Assembly: GCA_012960755.1 (NCBI GenBank)
Contig: DUAT01000139.1
Location: forward strand, 47,198 to 111,197
From: Gammaproteobacteria bacterium
GTDB taxonomy: Bacteria; Pseudomonadota; Gammaproteobacteria; Pseudomonadales; Azotimanducaceae_A
Length of the DNA: 64,000 nt
Direction of reading: 5' to 3'
Of this stretch, positions 18,490 through 27,220 are shown piece after piece. The notes beneath the pieces were generated by a model. The model saw only the letters and a program-made list of their open reading frames with translations, was not told the DNA's origin and ran no database searches. The stretch's first letter is position 1; each line of letters opens with the position of its first letter. A program made the position numbers and the translations under genes.

Positions 18490-18579
18490 ATGAATTATAG
18501 AAAAAACCTTCCGGAATTACTCTCGATCGTGGCCATTGCCGCCCTGACCTCCTGTTTATTGCTCTCCGTCATTAATTAA
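18490..18579 (+). CDS. Possible 29-residue membrane microprotein
   Basis: An ATG-initiated frame encodes 29 residues that begin with a short charged segment (MNYRKNLPEL) followed by one hydrophobic stretch (LSIVAIAALTSCLLLSVI), then stops. That is the shape of single-helix bacterial microproteins. It lies between the EamA gene and tRNA-Cys, reading away from the permease. No strong ribosome binding site is visible, so this could be chance. Confidence 0.3.
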   Translation: MNYRKNLPELLSIVAIAALTSCLLLSVIN

Positions 18580-18663
18580 TCCCAATTGGGCCGTGAATTA
18601 GGCATCGAAGTTGGTTAGACTTGCGGCCCTTCGATTGGGCGCATTTCGCCGTTCGATCAGCCC

Positions 18664-18737
18664 GGACGGATAGCCAAGCGGTTAGGCACTGGTTTGCAAA
18701 ACCACGAAGGCGGGTTCGACTCCCGCTCCGTCCTCCA
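18664..18737 (+). tRNA. tRNA-Cys (anticodon GCA)
   Basis: A 74-nt cloverleaf with encoded CCA. The acceptor stem ggacgga pairs with tccgtcc, the discriminator base is T, the anticodon loop reads tttGCAaa on a 5-bp stem, and the T-arm is gcgggTTCGACtcccgc. In E. coli cysT lies directly after pgsA in a glyW-cysT-leuZ cluster. Here it stands alone, about 8.5 kb from pgsA and in the opposite orientation. Confidence 0.97.
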
Positions 18738-18935
18738 AATACATACCTAAATTATTGTTTTTAAAGTAGTTAAGTCAACGACACAACCCCAGATACGAAC
18801 TTATAGTCGTTTCGAAGTTGATTTATCGATTTGAGTTTACTTGTGGGAGTTACTTGCCAAACCGCTACAGTAGCGCTACATCCGCGGGGAATGAAAAATC
18901 ACTTGGGTAACTCGCTCGGATATCCGCAAATATCT

Positions 18936-19397
18936 CTACTTTTGCTGTTCTACCAGATAGAACCACCACTCAGGAACTTCGTTACCAAAGACCTCTTCCA
19001 TATCGTATTTTCTGTTGTAGGCAATATTCAGATTTTCAGCTATTTCTTTATCTGTTACCCGGCTGACAGCAACCTTGTATAATTTCCCTGAAATACCAAG
19101 CCTCGCTTCAGGATCTTGAGCCAGATTGTTCTCCCAGGCCTTTTTTTCTACACCATAGGAGCCAATGTAAAGCTCGCCCGCAAATACCACGCACCAGATG
19201 GTTGTCGAGTGTGGAATGCCATACCAGGGTTTTGTTTCAACATAAATCTCTTCGATTTCATCGGTGAACCCCCAGTCATCTATCTGCTGATTTACCTCGT
19301 CGCCCGAAAGCCATAGTCCTGGTTGGACATCACGTGGCTGACAGGCGAGTGACATCAACAGCAGAAAGACACACCAACTCAATCTCACAATTTTCAT
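18936..19397 (-). CDS. Lipoprotein with a DUF2255-like domain
   Basis: The 153-residue protein begins with a lipoprotein signal (MKIVRLSWCVFLLLMSLAC, lipobox MSLAC, lipidated Cys 19), so it should be anchored in the envelope. The mature part (KPWYGIPHSTTIWCVVFAGE, then ARLGISGKLYKVAVSRVTD) looks like the DUF2255 / flavin-split-barrel type domain, usually found in small cytoplasmic proteins. A lipidated form is unusual. The function is unknown. The family assignment is from memory of the W-Y-G-IP and L-Y-V patterns and needs a profile search. Confidence 0.6.
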   Translation of the reverse strand: MKIVRLSWCVFLLLMSLACQPRDVQPGLWLSGDEVNQQIDDWGFTDEIEEIYVETKPWYGIPHSTTIWCVVFAGELYIGSYGVEKKAWENNLAQDPEARLGISGKLYKVAVSRVTDKEIAENLNIAYNRKYDMEEVFGNEVPEWWFYLVEQQK

Positions 19398-19547
19398 AGC
19401 AGGAGCCCTCAGCTGTGTTTCATCACTTCAACCAGAACCGGAAATATTATTCCACCTGATCCTGCATGTACTCCATGCCTGAACGCTGGGAGAAAAGTCG
19501 CAGCTACCTCCGGTGCAATGGCTAATCTCGCCATCGGTCCTCTATTA

Positions 19548-19575
19548 TACGTCCGTATATACGTCCGTATATATG
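19548..19575. repeat. 12-bp tandem repeat of acgtccgtatat
   Basis: Two head-to-tail copies of acgtccgtatat with flanking tata lie about 140-170 bp upstream of the ECF sigma gene. The intervening 19398-19716 region otherwise holds nothing I can support. It may be a binding site or only slippage. Confidence 0.35.
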
Positions 19576-19716
19576 TTCTAAATATTCCTACATGCACCTA
19601 CAACTCGAAACCTCGCCTCTTCCAATTTCACGGATGGATTATCTCACTAATGTAGATTTACACAGGCGTGTCGCACCAACATGTAAGATTTGGCCTTACA
19701 GGGCGACTAACTAATT

Positions 19717-20196
19717 ATGTCTGAAACATTCGAGCTACTGATTGAAGCGAACAGCGGTCGTATCCGCAGTATCGCGAGGCGCTATGCTAATCCCGATGAA
19801 GTGGACGACTTATGCCAGGAAATTTCGTTGGCATTATGGAGAAGCTTTGCGCGTTTTCGCAGTGAATCAAGCGTCGAGACATGGCTATATCGAATCGCAT
19901 TCAACACTGCCATGACGCGAGTTAGAAAAACCGTTCATGAACGGAAAAAAATTGAAACCTTAAGAGCCAGTCAACTAAACAATGATTCGACACCAGACGG
20001 ATTTAGTCAGGCGGATATCCTGGAGAATTTCCTGGATTCTTTGAACGACATCGACGCAACTGTCTTGATGATGTACCTCGATGGATTAACCACAGATGCC
20101 ATGAAACAAGTGTTGGGCATCAGCGGCAACGCTATAAATGTCAGAGTGAATCGAATAAAAGACAGATTTAACACTACCTACGTGGATGAGAGGTGA
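19717..20196 (+). CDS. ECF-type RNA polymerase sigma factor
   Basis: The 159-residue protein has region 2 (residues about 8-75, with DEVDDLCQEISLALWRSF and ETWLYRIAFNTAMTRVRK) and region 4 (about 105-155, with LTTDAMKQVLGISGNAINVRVNRIKDR, a helix-turn-helix for the -35 element). This is the minimal architecture of extracytoplasmic-function sigma factors. The gene overlaps the region of the next start, so it is translationally coupled to a membrane protein that is its likely anti-sigma factor. What signal is sensed is unknown. Confidence 0.92.
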   Translation: MSETFELLIEANSGRIRSIARRYANPDEVDDLCQEISLALWRSFARFRSESSVETWLYRIAFNTAMTRVRKTVHERKKIETLRASQLNNDSTPDGFSQADILENFLDSLNDIDATVLMMYLDGLTTDAMKQVLGISGNAINVRVNRIKDRFNTTYVDER

Positions 20197-20201
20197 CTCA
20201 A

Positions 20202-20804
20202 ATGAACCTTGATGACTTGAAAAAAACCTGGAGAGAAGAAATGACGACACCGATCCCCGTGGACAGTTCGGCTTTTACAGCAACCGTAAACGAAGCTAAA
20301 GAACTGGATCGGCAAGCCCGTTTCGGCAGAAATGTCATTGTGGTTTTATCCATCGTTCTCACATTGTTAATTTTATTCGTTCTGTTCATGATTAAACCCG
20401 AGATGAACCTGTTGCAACAGATCAGTATGGTGGCCATGACGATCCTGTTCTGGTATCTGTCTGTTGCGATGACAAGAGACCTCAAAACAGGAAAAGAAGA
20501 GAACTGGACACTTGCTACCCGGTTGGATATCGAAATAGAGAAAATTGGCAACCAATTGAGTAGCTACAAGTCCCTCCCCATGCGTTTCCTCCTACCCATG
20601 TTCGCAGTGGTTGTGATGGGGAGCTACGGCGGATATTACCAGAGGACTGGCACCCTGATCCCCGATGCGAACCTCGCATTTTATTACGCAGGCGCCATCG
20701 TTATCTTTTGTGGCACCGCCTGGGGATACCTTAACAGTGCGAAGAAAAAGCTCTCACCCCTGCTGGACAAGTTGCTCGATTTACGCAGGCAACTGGCGGT
20801 ATAA
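20202..20804 (+). CDS. Membrane protein, likely regulatory partner (anti-sigma) of the ECF factor
   Basis: I chose the ATG at 20202, which sits eight bases after gagagg; a GTG at 20193 is also in frame. The protein has about 200 residues: a soluble N-terminal part (MNLDDLKKTWREEM, about 45 residues), two closely spaced TM helices (about 45-90), a cytoplasmic loop with basic and acidic helices, and two further TM helices (about 125-170). It lacks the zinc-binding H..C..C motif of ZAS anti-sigma factors. Its role is inferred from coupling to the sigma gene. Confidence 0.65.
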   Translation: MNLDDLKKTWREEMTTPIPVDSSAFTATVNEAKELDRQARFGRNVIVVLSIVLTLLILFVLFMIKPEMNLLQQISMVAMTILFWYLSVAMTRDLKTGKEENWTLATRLDIEIEKIGNQLSSYKSLPMRFLLPMFAVVVMGSYGGYYQRTGTLIPDANLAFYYAGAIVIFCGTAWGYLNSAKKKLSPLLDKLLDLRRQLAV

Positions 20805-20959
20805 CTTTTCGCTTGAACATCGTTGCCGCATTACCTGAGGTCAAGGTCCGCTGGAGCTATGAAATGTCTATTATTGTCACAATGATCTGGTGTGTTTTAT
20901 GATCAAGTTTAAATATAGCTACTGGCGCAACTGCTGATACGAAGTGGACAGAGTCCCAG

Positions 20960-21586
20960 TTGGATAACCTCACGGTCGAGGGTCAATTTCGACTGAGAGG
21001 ATTGGAAGTAACACGTCTGGATACATTTATCGATGCTGCGTTTGCGTTTGTGCTTACCTTGCTCATCATATCCTATGAGGAACTCCCTTCAGACTATACT
21101 GAGCTGATAATCGCGGTAAAACGGATACCTGCATTTGCCTTTAGTTTTGCGTTGTTAATGATGTTCTGGGGCCGACATCGAAGCTGGAGCCGTCGCTACG
21201 GCCTGGAAAATTCCAGAACTATTCCACTCAGCCTCGCACTTATCTTTGTAGTACTAGTTTATGTGTACCCACTGAGAATCATACTGGAAGCCATGTTCTT
21301 TGATCTCAGTAACGGATACCTGCCATCAGGTTTTCAGATTCAGGCTATCGATGAGCTGCGCCGGATTTTCGTGTTCTATTCCGTTGGTTTTTTTGCCATG
21401 TCCTTAATCTTAAATCAATTGTATGGCAGCGCGATGCGTAGCTCATCGTCGCTGGGACTAAATCAGTCTGAATTACGAAATACCCGGCTCAGCATGCAGT
21501 CATGGGCTGTTGCTGCGAGCTTCGCGCCACTATCAGTTCTGCTGGCTTTGGTCGTATCGGATGCCTGGATTGCACTCGCCGGATAG
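20960..21586 (+). CDS. TMEM175-like membrane protein (DUF1211), putative K+ channel
   Basis: The 208-residue protein has about five to six TM helices. The first helix contains RLDTFIDAAFAFVLTLLI, which matches the (R)-x-FSD-x-x-FA-x-x-x-TLL signature of bacterial TMEM175-type potassium channels, with I in place of S. The start is a TTG (LDNLTVEGQFRLRGLE...), since no ATG or GTG fits upstream of the helix. It follows the sigma/anti-sigma pair by 155 bp and could belong to its regulon, but no direct evidence shows that. Confidence 0.7.
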   Translation: MDNLTVEGQFRLRGLEVTRLDTFIDAAFAFVLTLLIISYEELPSDYTELIIAVKRIPAFAFSFALLMMFWGRHRSWSRRYGLENSRTIPLSLALIFVVLVYVYPLRIILEAMFFDLSNGYLPSGFQIQAIDELRRIFVFYSVGFFAMSLILNQLYGSAMRSSSSLGLNQSELRNTRLSMQSWAVAASFAPLSVLLALVVSDAWIALAG

Positions 21587-22032
21587 GTGTATTTCGGATT
21601 GTTCATTGCCATGCCAATTCCGGCGTTCCTTGATCGACGTGACAAAAAAAATCACTAAGAAAATGAATATCGTTAATTCTAAAACTTCTCTATCCTGCCT
21701 AACTCCTTCATCAAAACCGGTAATCTTTTTCAATCAAGATACCAGATCAGAACCCATACAGTTGACGCCAGGTGCACCTTGAAAGTGGTGCATCAGCATC
21801 AAATTAGCTGGACTCCACAGTTCGTCCTGAATATGAACGCGCCTGTAGATTAAAACCGTCAATTGGTTTGCGGATCAAAATTTTTCACTTAGTATCTTTT
21901 TCTCAGTGTAATTGTGCTTCGCAGTCTGGCGATTCTATCCAATCTCCTAGAAGTTCAATTGCACTGCTTTTTCTACCTCCCCCATTTTTGCATCTTATCC
22001 ATAAAAATATACCCTTTACATGCTCTGAAGGA
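21587..22032. other. Intergenic, no gene supported
   Basis: About 450 bp of AT-rich sequence between the TMEM175-like gene and the tRNA-Leu promoter. Short open frames exist but have no protein-like character. I see no hairpin with a T-tract and no recognisable element. Confidence 0.4.
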
Positions 22033-22061
22033 TTGAGCCTGGGGCTTCAGATCGTTAAACT
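22033..22061 (+). promoter_or_regulatory. Probable sigma-70 promoter of tRNA-Leu
   Basis: A -35 candidate TTGAGC (22033-22038) and a -10 candidate TAAACT (22056-22061) are separated by 17 bp. The -10 is followed by a GC-rich discriminator (acgcgcc), typical of stringently controlled stable-RNA promoters. It lies 21 bp before the tRNA. Confidence 0.5.
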
Positions 22062-22082
22062 ACGCGCCTTTCACGATCCTCT

Positions 22083-22169
22083 GCCCGGGTGGTGAAATTG
22101 GTAGACACGCAAGACTTAAAATCTTGTTGCCGTAAGGCAGTGCCGGTTCGAGCCCGGCCCCGGGCACCA
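22083..22169 (+). tRNA. tRNA-Leu (anticodon TAA)
   Basis: An 87-nt class II tRNA with a long variable arm. The acceptor stem gcccggg pairs with cccgggc, the discriminator is A and CCA is encoded. The anticodon loop reads ctTAAaa and the T-arm contains ggTTCGAgcc. It corresponds to leuZ of E. coli, which belongs with cysT after pgsA. Its 3' end is partly repeated 99 bp further on. Confidence 0.97.
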
Positions 22170-22245
22170 CTTTTTCTTTGCGTACAATTCTCTCACTTTG
22201 AATCACTTCTGTGATAGCACCGAGGTGCCGGACTAGGCGTCCCCA

Positions 22246-22268
22246 TTCGACCCCGGCCCCGGGCACCA
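22246..22268 (+). repeat. Duplicated 3' end of tRNA-Leu
   Basis: Bases 22246-22268 copy the last 23 bases of the tRNA-Leu gene (22147-22169) with one mismatch, including the T-loop start, the 3' acceptor strand and CCA. There is no cloverleaf around it. Such partial 3' duplications are what site-specific integration into a tRNA gene leaves, so this may be an old attachment site. The 76 bp between the two copies are too short to hold an element, so only a remnant would remain. Confidence 0.7.
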
Positions 22269-22270
22269 AG

Positions 22271-22295
22271 TTCGTGTTTGCGCAGCAAACACGAA
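22271..22295. repeat. Perfect 11-bp hairpin
   Basis: The arms ttcgtgtttgc (22271-22281) and gcaaacacgaa (22285-22295) are perfect inverted copies around the 3-bp loop gca. The hairpin starts two bases after the duplicated tRNA end and overlaps the first of the two long direct repeats. The second repeat has lost the left arm. Confidence 0.6.
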
Positions 22296-22477
22296 CACAC
22301 AGATGAATGACTCCCGGCAACAGAACTTTTCAAAGAAAAGTTTGAGTGCCCCTGAATGAACTCACCATTCCAGCCGACTTGGTCGCAGCTTTGCGCAGCA
22401 AACACAAACTCATCGATCAACAACTCCCGGCAACAAAACTTTTCAAAGAAAAGCTTGAGCACCCCGAAACGAACTCA
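22278..22477 (+). repeat. Imperfect direct repeat, two copies of about 87 bp
   Basis: Copy 1 is 22278-22364 and copy 2 is 22390-22477. Both start tttgcgcagcaaacac, share ctcccggcaaca, share the symmetric aacttttcaaagaaaag block, and end gaactca. Copy 2 differs by scattered substitutions. The symmetric block can fold into a small hairpin. Neither copy holds a convincing gene. The unit lies directly after the duplicated tRNA-Leu end, so it may be a decayed mobile remnant or a small structured RNA duplicated in tandem. Confidence 0.65.
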
Positions 22478-22629
22478 TTTAATAATTCCAAAGACAACCT
22501 ATCGAACAGGCTGGTCCAGAAAGTGTTTTTGCCTTGGCAGGGGACCCTGTATCTTCAGCTAAGCCGAGCAACAATCTTTGTTATCATCACCTCCCATAGT
22601 AGCTCGCGAACCAGACCGACGGATGAACC

Positions 22630-23094
22630 ATGGATAACACAACAATACGAAGAATACTGGACGAGTGCCGGACCATTGCCATGGTGGGACTGTCCGGTAA
22701 CTGGTATCGGCCAAGTTACTTCGCGGCCAAGTATCTGCTCGCCCATGGCTACCAGGTGATTCCGGTGAATCCAGGCTACGAAGAAATCCTTGGACAGAAA
22801 TGTTACCCGGACCTCGCCTCTATTCCACAGAAAGTGGATGTTGTTGATCTGTTCCAACGGTCGGACCGGATACCCGGTTTCGTTCAACCCAGTATTGACA
22901 TTGGTGCGCGTGTTCTTTGGCTACAGCTTGGTGTGGTGAACGATGCGGCTGCAGAACAGGCGCGTGCGGCGGGGCTTGAGGTGGTACAGGACCGATGTAT
23001 GAAAATTGAGTACGCGCGTCTGTATGGCGGTCTCAGCTGGGCTGGAGTCAATACCGGAATTATATCGGCAAAACGACCAAGACACGTGTCCTAG
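22630..23094 (+). CDS. CoA-binding domain protein (YccU type)
   Basis: The 154-residue protein is a single Rossmann CoA-binding domain: an N-terminal helix, the nucleotide-binding strand and loop TIAMVGLSGNWYRPSYFAAKYL, then YQVIPVNPGYEEILGQKCYPDL and VVDLFQRSD, ending with the RCMKIEY segment. The family is of unknown physiological role. It sits 21 bp upstream of metY with the same orientation, an arrangement I know from other proteobacteria, which suggests co-expression. The length is normal. Confidence 0.88.
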   Translation: MDNTTIRRILDECRTIAMVGLSGNWYRPSYFAAKYLLAHGYQVIPVNPGYEEILGQKCYPDLASIPQKVDVVDLFQRSDRIPGFVQPSIDIGARVLWLQLGVVNDAAAEQARAAGLEVVQDRCMKIEYARLYGGLSWAGVNTGIISAKRPRHVS

Positions 23095-24402
<1,308 letters not shown>

Positions 24403-24427
24403 GTCGAGACTCACCAGAGATCAGGTT

Positions 24428-25309
24428 CTAACGATCATTAAGCAGCTTAGCTGTTTCATCACGGTGGAAACCGTTGAATATTTTCTGCTGTCGTGCTTCG
24501 ACTCCTTTGTTCTGAAACAGAAACCCGCCGGACCCGTTATGCATGCCACCATCTATTCTCAGTTCGGTGCCGGTGATATAGGCCGCCATATCTGACATCA
24601 GGAAAACAACTCCTGCAGAAACTTCGGCCGCCGTCCCATGTCGTTGCAACGGCGCTCGTTTGACGACTGATTTGAGGTTGTCCCAGGCGGATTCCGGATA
24701 CCGGTCCAGACCTGTGGTGGCAATGAATCCGGGAATCACGCAGTTAACCCGAACACCCGCGGACGCCCATTCCATCGAGGACGTAAATGTAAGGTTCGAA
24801 AGCCCTGCCCTGGCAGCGCCATTGTGGCCCATACCGGCCATCCCCCTCGCATAATCCGCACCTATGTTGACAATGTTGCCGCCGGTTTTCTGCATGCTTT
24901 GACGAAACACTTCCCTGGACATCAGGAAGTAGCTGGTGAGGTTATTCTCGATCACGGCATTCCAGCCATTCAGGCTAAGATTCTTAAGCTCGGCAGGAAA
25001 TTGGCCTCCGGCTGCGTTTACCAGGCCATGAATCGAACCATGCTCGGCGGCAATATTGCCTACCATGCTGACGACGACTTTTTCGTCCCTTAACTCACCG
25101 GTGTAACAACCCAGCACCTCGCCGCCATCGGCTTCAATTTCAATGCGGGCCTTGTCGAGTTTAGCCATGGTACGCCCGGCAAGAATGATCTTCGCACCAA
25201 GAAAGGCAAGCTCATGGGCAATGCATCTGCCAAGGCCACCACCTCCCCCGGGAATAAAGATCGTTTGACCGTCAAAAAGACCTGGCCTGAAACCTGATTG
25301 ATACGGCAT
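24428..25309 (-). CDS. Short-chain dehydrogenase/reductase of the trans-2-enoyl-CoA reductase / AtuB-AtuG type
   Basis: This is a 293-residue SDR with a glycine-rich NAD(P) loop IPGGGGGLGRCIAHELA, NAAGG and the C-terminal IDGG motif. The usual Tyr-x-x-x-Lys centre is replaced: the equivalent segment reads GMGHNGAARAGLSNLT. The same GH-x-(G/A)AARAG form occurs in the peroxisomal trans-2-enoyl-CoA reductase group and in citronellol catabolism SDRs, so this is a subfamily trait and not decay. It is likely to act on an acyl-CoA or branched-chain lipid. It is convergent with metY and follows the methyltransferase gene by 29 bp. Confidence 0.82.
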   Translation of the reverse strand: MPYQSGFRPGLFDGQTIFIPGGGGGLGRCIAHELAFLGAKIILAGRTMAKLDKARIEIEADGGEVLGCYTGELRDEKVVVSMVGNIAAEHGSIHGLVNAAGGQFPAELKNLSLNGWNAVIENNLTSYFLMSREVFRQSMQKTGGNIVNIGADYARGMAGMGHNGAARAGLSNLTFTSSMEWASAGVRVNCVIPGFIATTGLDRYPESAWDNLKSVVKRAPLQRHGTAAEVSAGVVFLMSDMAAYITGTELRIDGGMHNGSGGFLFQNKGVEARQQKIFNGFHRDETAKLLNDR

Positions 25310-25338
25310 ATAAATTCGAAAACCCTTATTCCTTGCGA

Positions 25339-26352
25339 CTAGCCCTTGCGACCAGAGACCCTGACCAGAATACCTGGTATGAACTCGTTCACAGTGACGT
25401 CAACAAACCCGGCGGCTTTGAAGTAGCCGACACAGTCAGACCGGCTGTGGGTGATCCCGGTGCTGTTCGATATGACCTCGTACAAACCCCAGAGTGCTGC
25501 ATCAAGTGGACCTGCTCGATCATCATCGAGCATTTCGCCGATTAAGTGCATTTCACCGGTCGGTAACAAGGCATCGTATGTCTTGGTGACAACCTGTTGA
25601 ATAATGTCACGGCTGTATTGCGGCAGGTTGCTGGCCATCACCGCCACGTCACAGTCTTGCGGGAAAGCCGTGCGGGTAAAGTCACCGGGGATCGTATCTA
25701 CCCTGCCGACCACTGCATTTTTTTCGATGAATTCCCTGGTGATTTCAACGACAGGTGGCAGGTCGAGCACGACGGCAGATAACTCAGGATTGTTCTGCAC
25801 GGCGACAATGGAATAGGCACCGGAGCCTCCGCCCAGGTCAAGCATTCTTCTTTTTCCCGATAGGCCCACCTGCCTGACGAACCGCCTGCCAGAACCGAAG
25901 CCAACACTGGCAGTCGCCTCATGGTAGCGCCGCGCTGCCTCAACCGTCATATTTTTGTAGCTGCCAATCACCGTCGCGGACTCCTGGCTTTTCAACAATT
26001 CCGTCAGCTGCCCCCATTTACCCCAGGCGCCGCGGGTGAACATCAACCAGGGTCCGGCATAGCCCTTCTCACCTTTTACGAGGAATCGATTGACGTCTTC
26101 GGCATTTATATAGTGATCAGCCTGCCAGGTGATGAGACCTGCGGCCGCACACATCGTCATAATCCGTTCAGCATTGACAAGCCTGATTTTACTGCGACGC
26201 GCAAAAGCGTCCACCGTATTGTCGCCCTGGTGAATGGCCGTAAACAGCTCAAGGTCAATCGCGGCGAACAGACTCGCCGTGCCGATAAACGCACGGGACA
26301 GATTTTGCAGGCGAACGGTGTCGACTCGAGGTGCGGCTTTTTTATTAACCAT
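25339..26352 (-). CDS. SAM-dependent O-methyltransferase (family 2-like)
   Basis: The protein has about 337 residues. The N-terminal part is a winged-helix dimerisation domain (FARRSKIRLVNAERIMTMCAAAGLI), and the C-terminal part is a Rossmann methyltransferase with the SAM loop RRMLDLGGGSGAYSI (about residues 160-175) and VVLDLPPVV. This is the plan of hydroxyneurosporene- and caffeate-type O-methyltransferases. I start at the ATG at 26352, which overlaps the end of the selenoprotein frame by eight bases, so translation is coupled. The substrate is unknown, and the coupling suggests it acts with the upstream selenoprotein. Confidence 0.83.
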   Translation of the reverse strand: MVNKKAAPRVDTVRLQNLSRAFIGTASLFAAIDLELFTAIHQGDNTVDAFARRSKIRLVNAERIMTMCAAAGLITWQADHYINAEDVNRFLVKGEKGYAGPWLMFTRGAWGKWGQLTELLKSQESATVIGSYKNMTVEAARRYHEATASVGFGSGRRFVRQVGLSGKRRMLDLGGGSGAYSIVAVQNNPELSAVVLDLPPVVEITREFIEKNAVVGRVDTIPGDFTRTAFPQDCDVAVMASNLPQYSRDIIQQVVTKTYDALLPTGEMHLIGEMLDDDRAGPLDAALWGLYEVISNSTGITHSRSDCVGYFKAAGFVDVTVNEFIPGILVRVSGRKG

Positions 26353-27130
26353 CAGCTGACCTGAAATATTCGAACGTTTCAGGCCACGCCTCAGCATAGT
26401 CAACCAAAATGCCACCTTCATCGGTATCGTAAATCAGCGCAAGCGCTGTACGTAAGATTTCCGTTTGCATGGCTTCATCGAAGGGTTTGCCAAAGTTGTT
26501 ACCCATCGGGTGATTGACGAACAGTGCCCGTGGCGGTTTAACCTGGGCAATCAGATCGCGGCCAGTGGCAACGCATACTGTGGCTATTCCGGCTTTTTCG
26601 ACTTCCCGACATACCAGACCCACGGTCTGGTGATCGAGGGGTCAGGCAGGGCCTGTAACCAGAATATCGACCTTGTCCTGCTTTAGTTTCTCAATAAATG
26701 CAGGGGCCGATTCTTCGATCAGTTTTGTGCGATTGTAGATTCTGCCCATAAACCCACTCCACAGATGAGAAGCAATTTTCCCCACCTCACCGCTTGACTC
26801 CATTTCGCGCAGTCGGTCAATGGGGAGCAGACAATTCAGGTCTGACACCGCGTCCCGGGTATCGTAATAGCTGTCATGAATCTGGAAATCCCGGCTGTCA
26901 GCATCTTTGGCGACCGTATCGAGGCGATGGTCGTTGCGGGCATCAGGATTGAAACCTGGCATGGTGCAGTGGGAGACACCCCCTGAAGTCAGAAATGTTA
27001 CCACCGCTTCATTCAGTGGTTTTGTGGGTTTGGACAATGGGGCTGTCTCGTTAACCGTCCAACGATACGGTGGGTTACCAAGTGAGCCGTAGTGTTCATT
27101 CAGCGAATCGACGTAGTTGATGGGTTTCAC
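26345..27130 (-). CDS. Selenoprotein: glycine/sarcosine/betaine reductase selenoprotein B-like family, in-frame TGA (Sec163)
   Basis: One reading frame of 262 codons runs from a GTG at 27130 (preceded by aggag at seven bases) to TAA at 26345, interrupted only by a TGA at 26644-26642. Reading TGA as selenocysteine gives 261 residues. Family features are INYVDSLNEHYGSLGNPPYRW at the N-terminus, FLTSGGV, DSYYDTRDAVSDLN..LPIDRLRE, GFMGRIY, and after the TGA a segment PLDHQTVGLVCREVEKAGI. In relatives I recall, the TGA position is Cys or Sec in a (C/U)-P-x-C-H-Q motif; here the second Cys is Asp. A hairpin follows the TGA. The substrate and reaction are unknown. Alternative: a nonsense mutation in a Cys version. 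Confidence 0.82.
26613..26631 (-). promoter_or_regulatory. Candidate SECIS hairpin
   Basis: In the mRNA, ten bases after the UGA, accagacc pairs perfectly with ggtctggt around a gtg loop. Outer pairs with an unpaired U could extend the stem. The hairpin lies inside the coding sequence immediately downstream of the Sec codon, where bacterial SECIS elements that bind SelB must be, and contains GGUCU, as in the E. coli fdhF apical loop. Function is inferred; bacterial SECIS sequences vary widely. Confidence 0.6.
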
Positions 27131-27220
27131 ATTCCTGCTCCTGAAAAGAAGCAATGATCATACTCGTGTCGGCGGTGTAGTACTAATCGAGCCAGTGCTG
27201 TTCGATGTGTACCTGCGCCT

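Noticed and set aside
19409..19597. 62-codon minus-strand frame with TYIRTYIRTY repeats
   Set aside because: Its N-terminal repeat is only the translation of the 12-bp tandem repeat; the rest has no recognisable character.
26345..26623. Separate 92-residue protein beginning with GTG
   Set aside because: It is the second half of the selenoprotein frame after the in-frame TGA, with no ribosome binding site, and the same pattern continues across the TGA.
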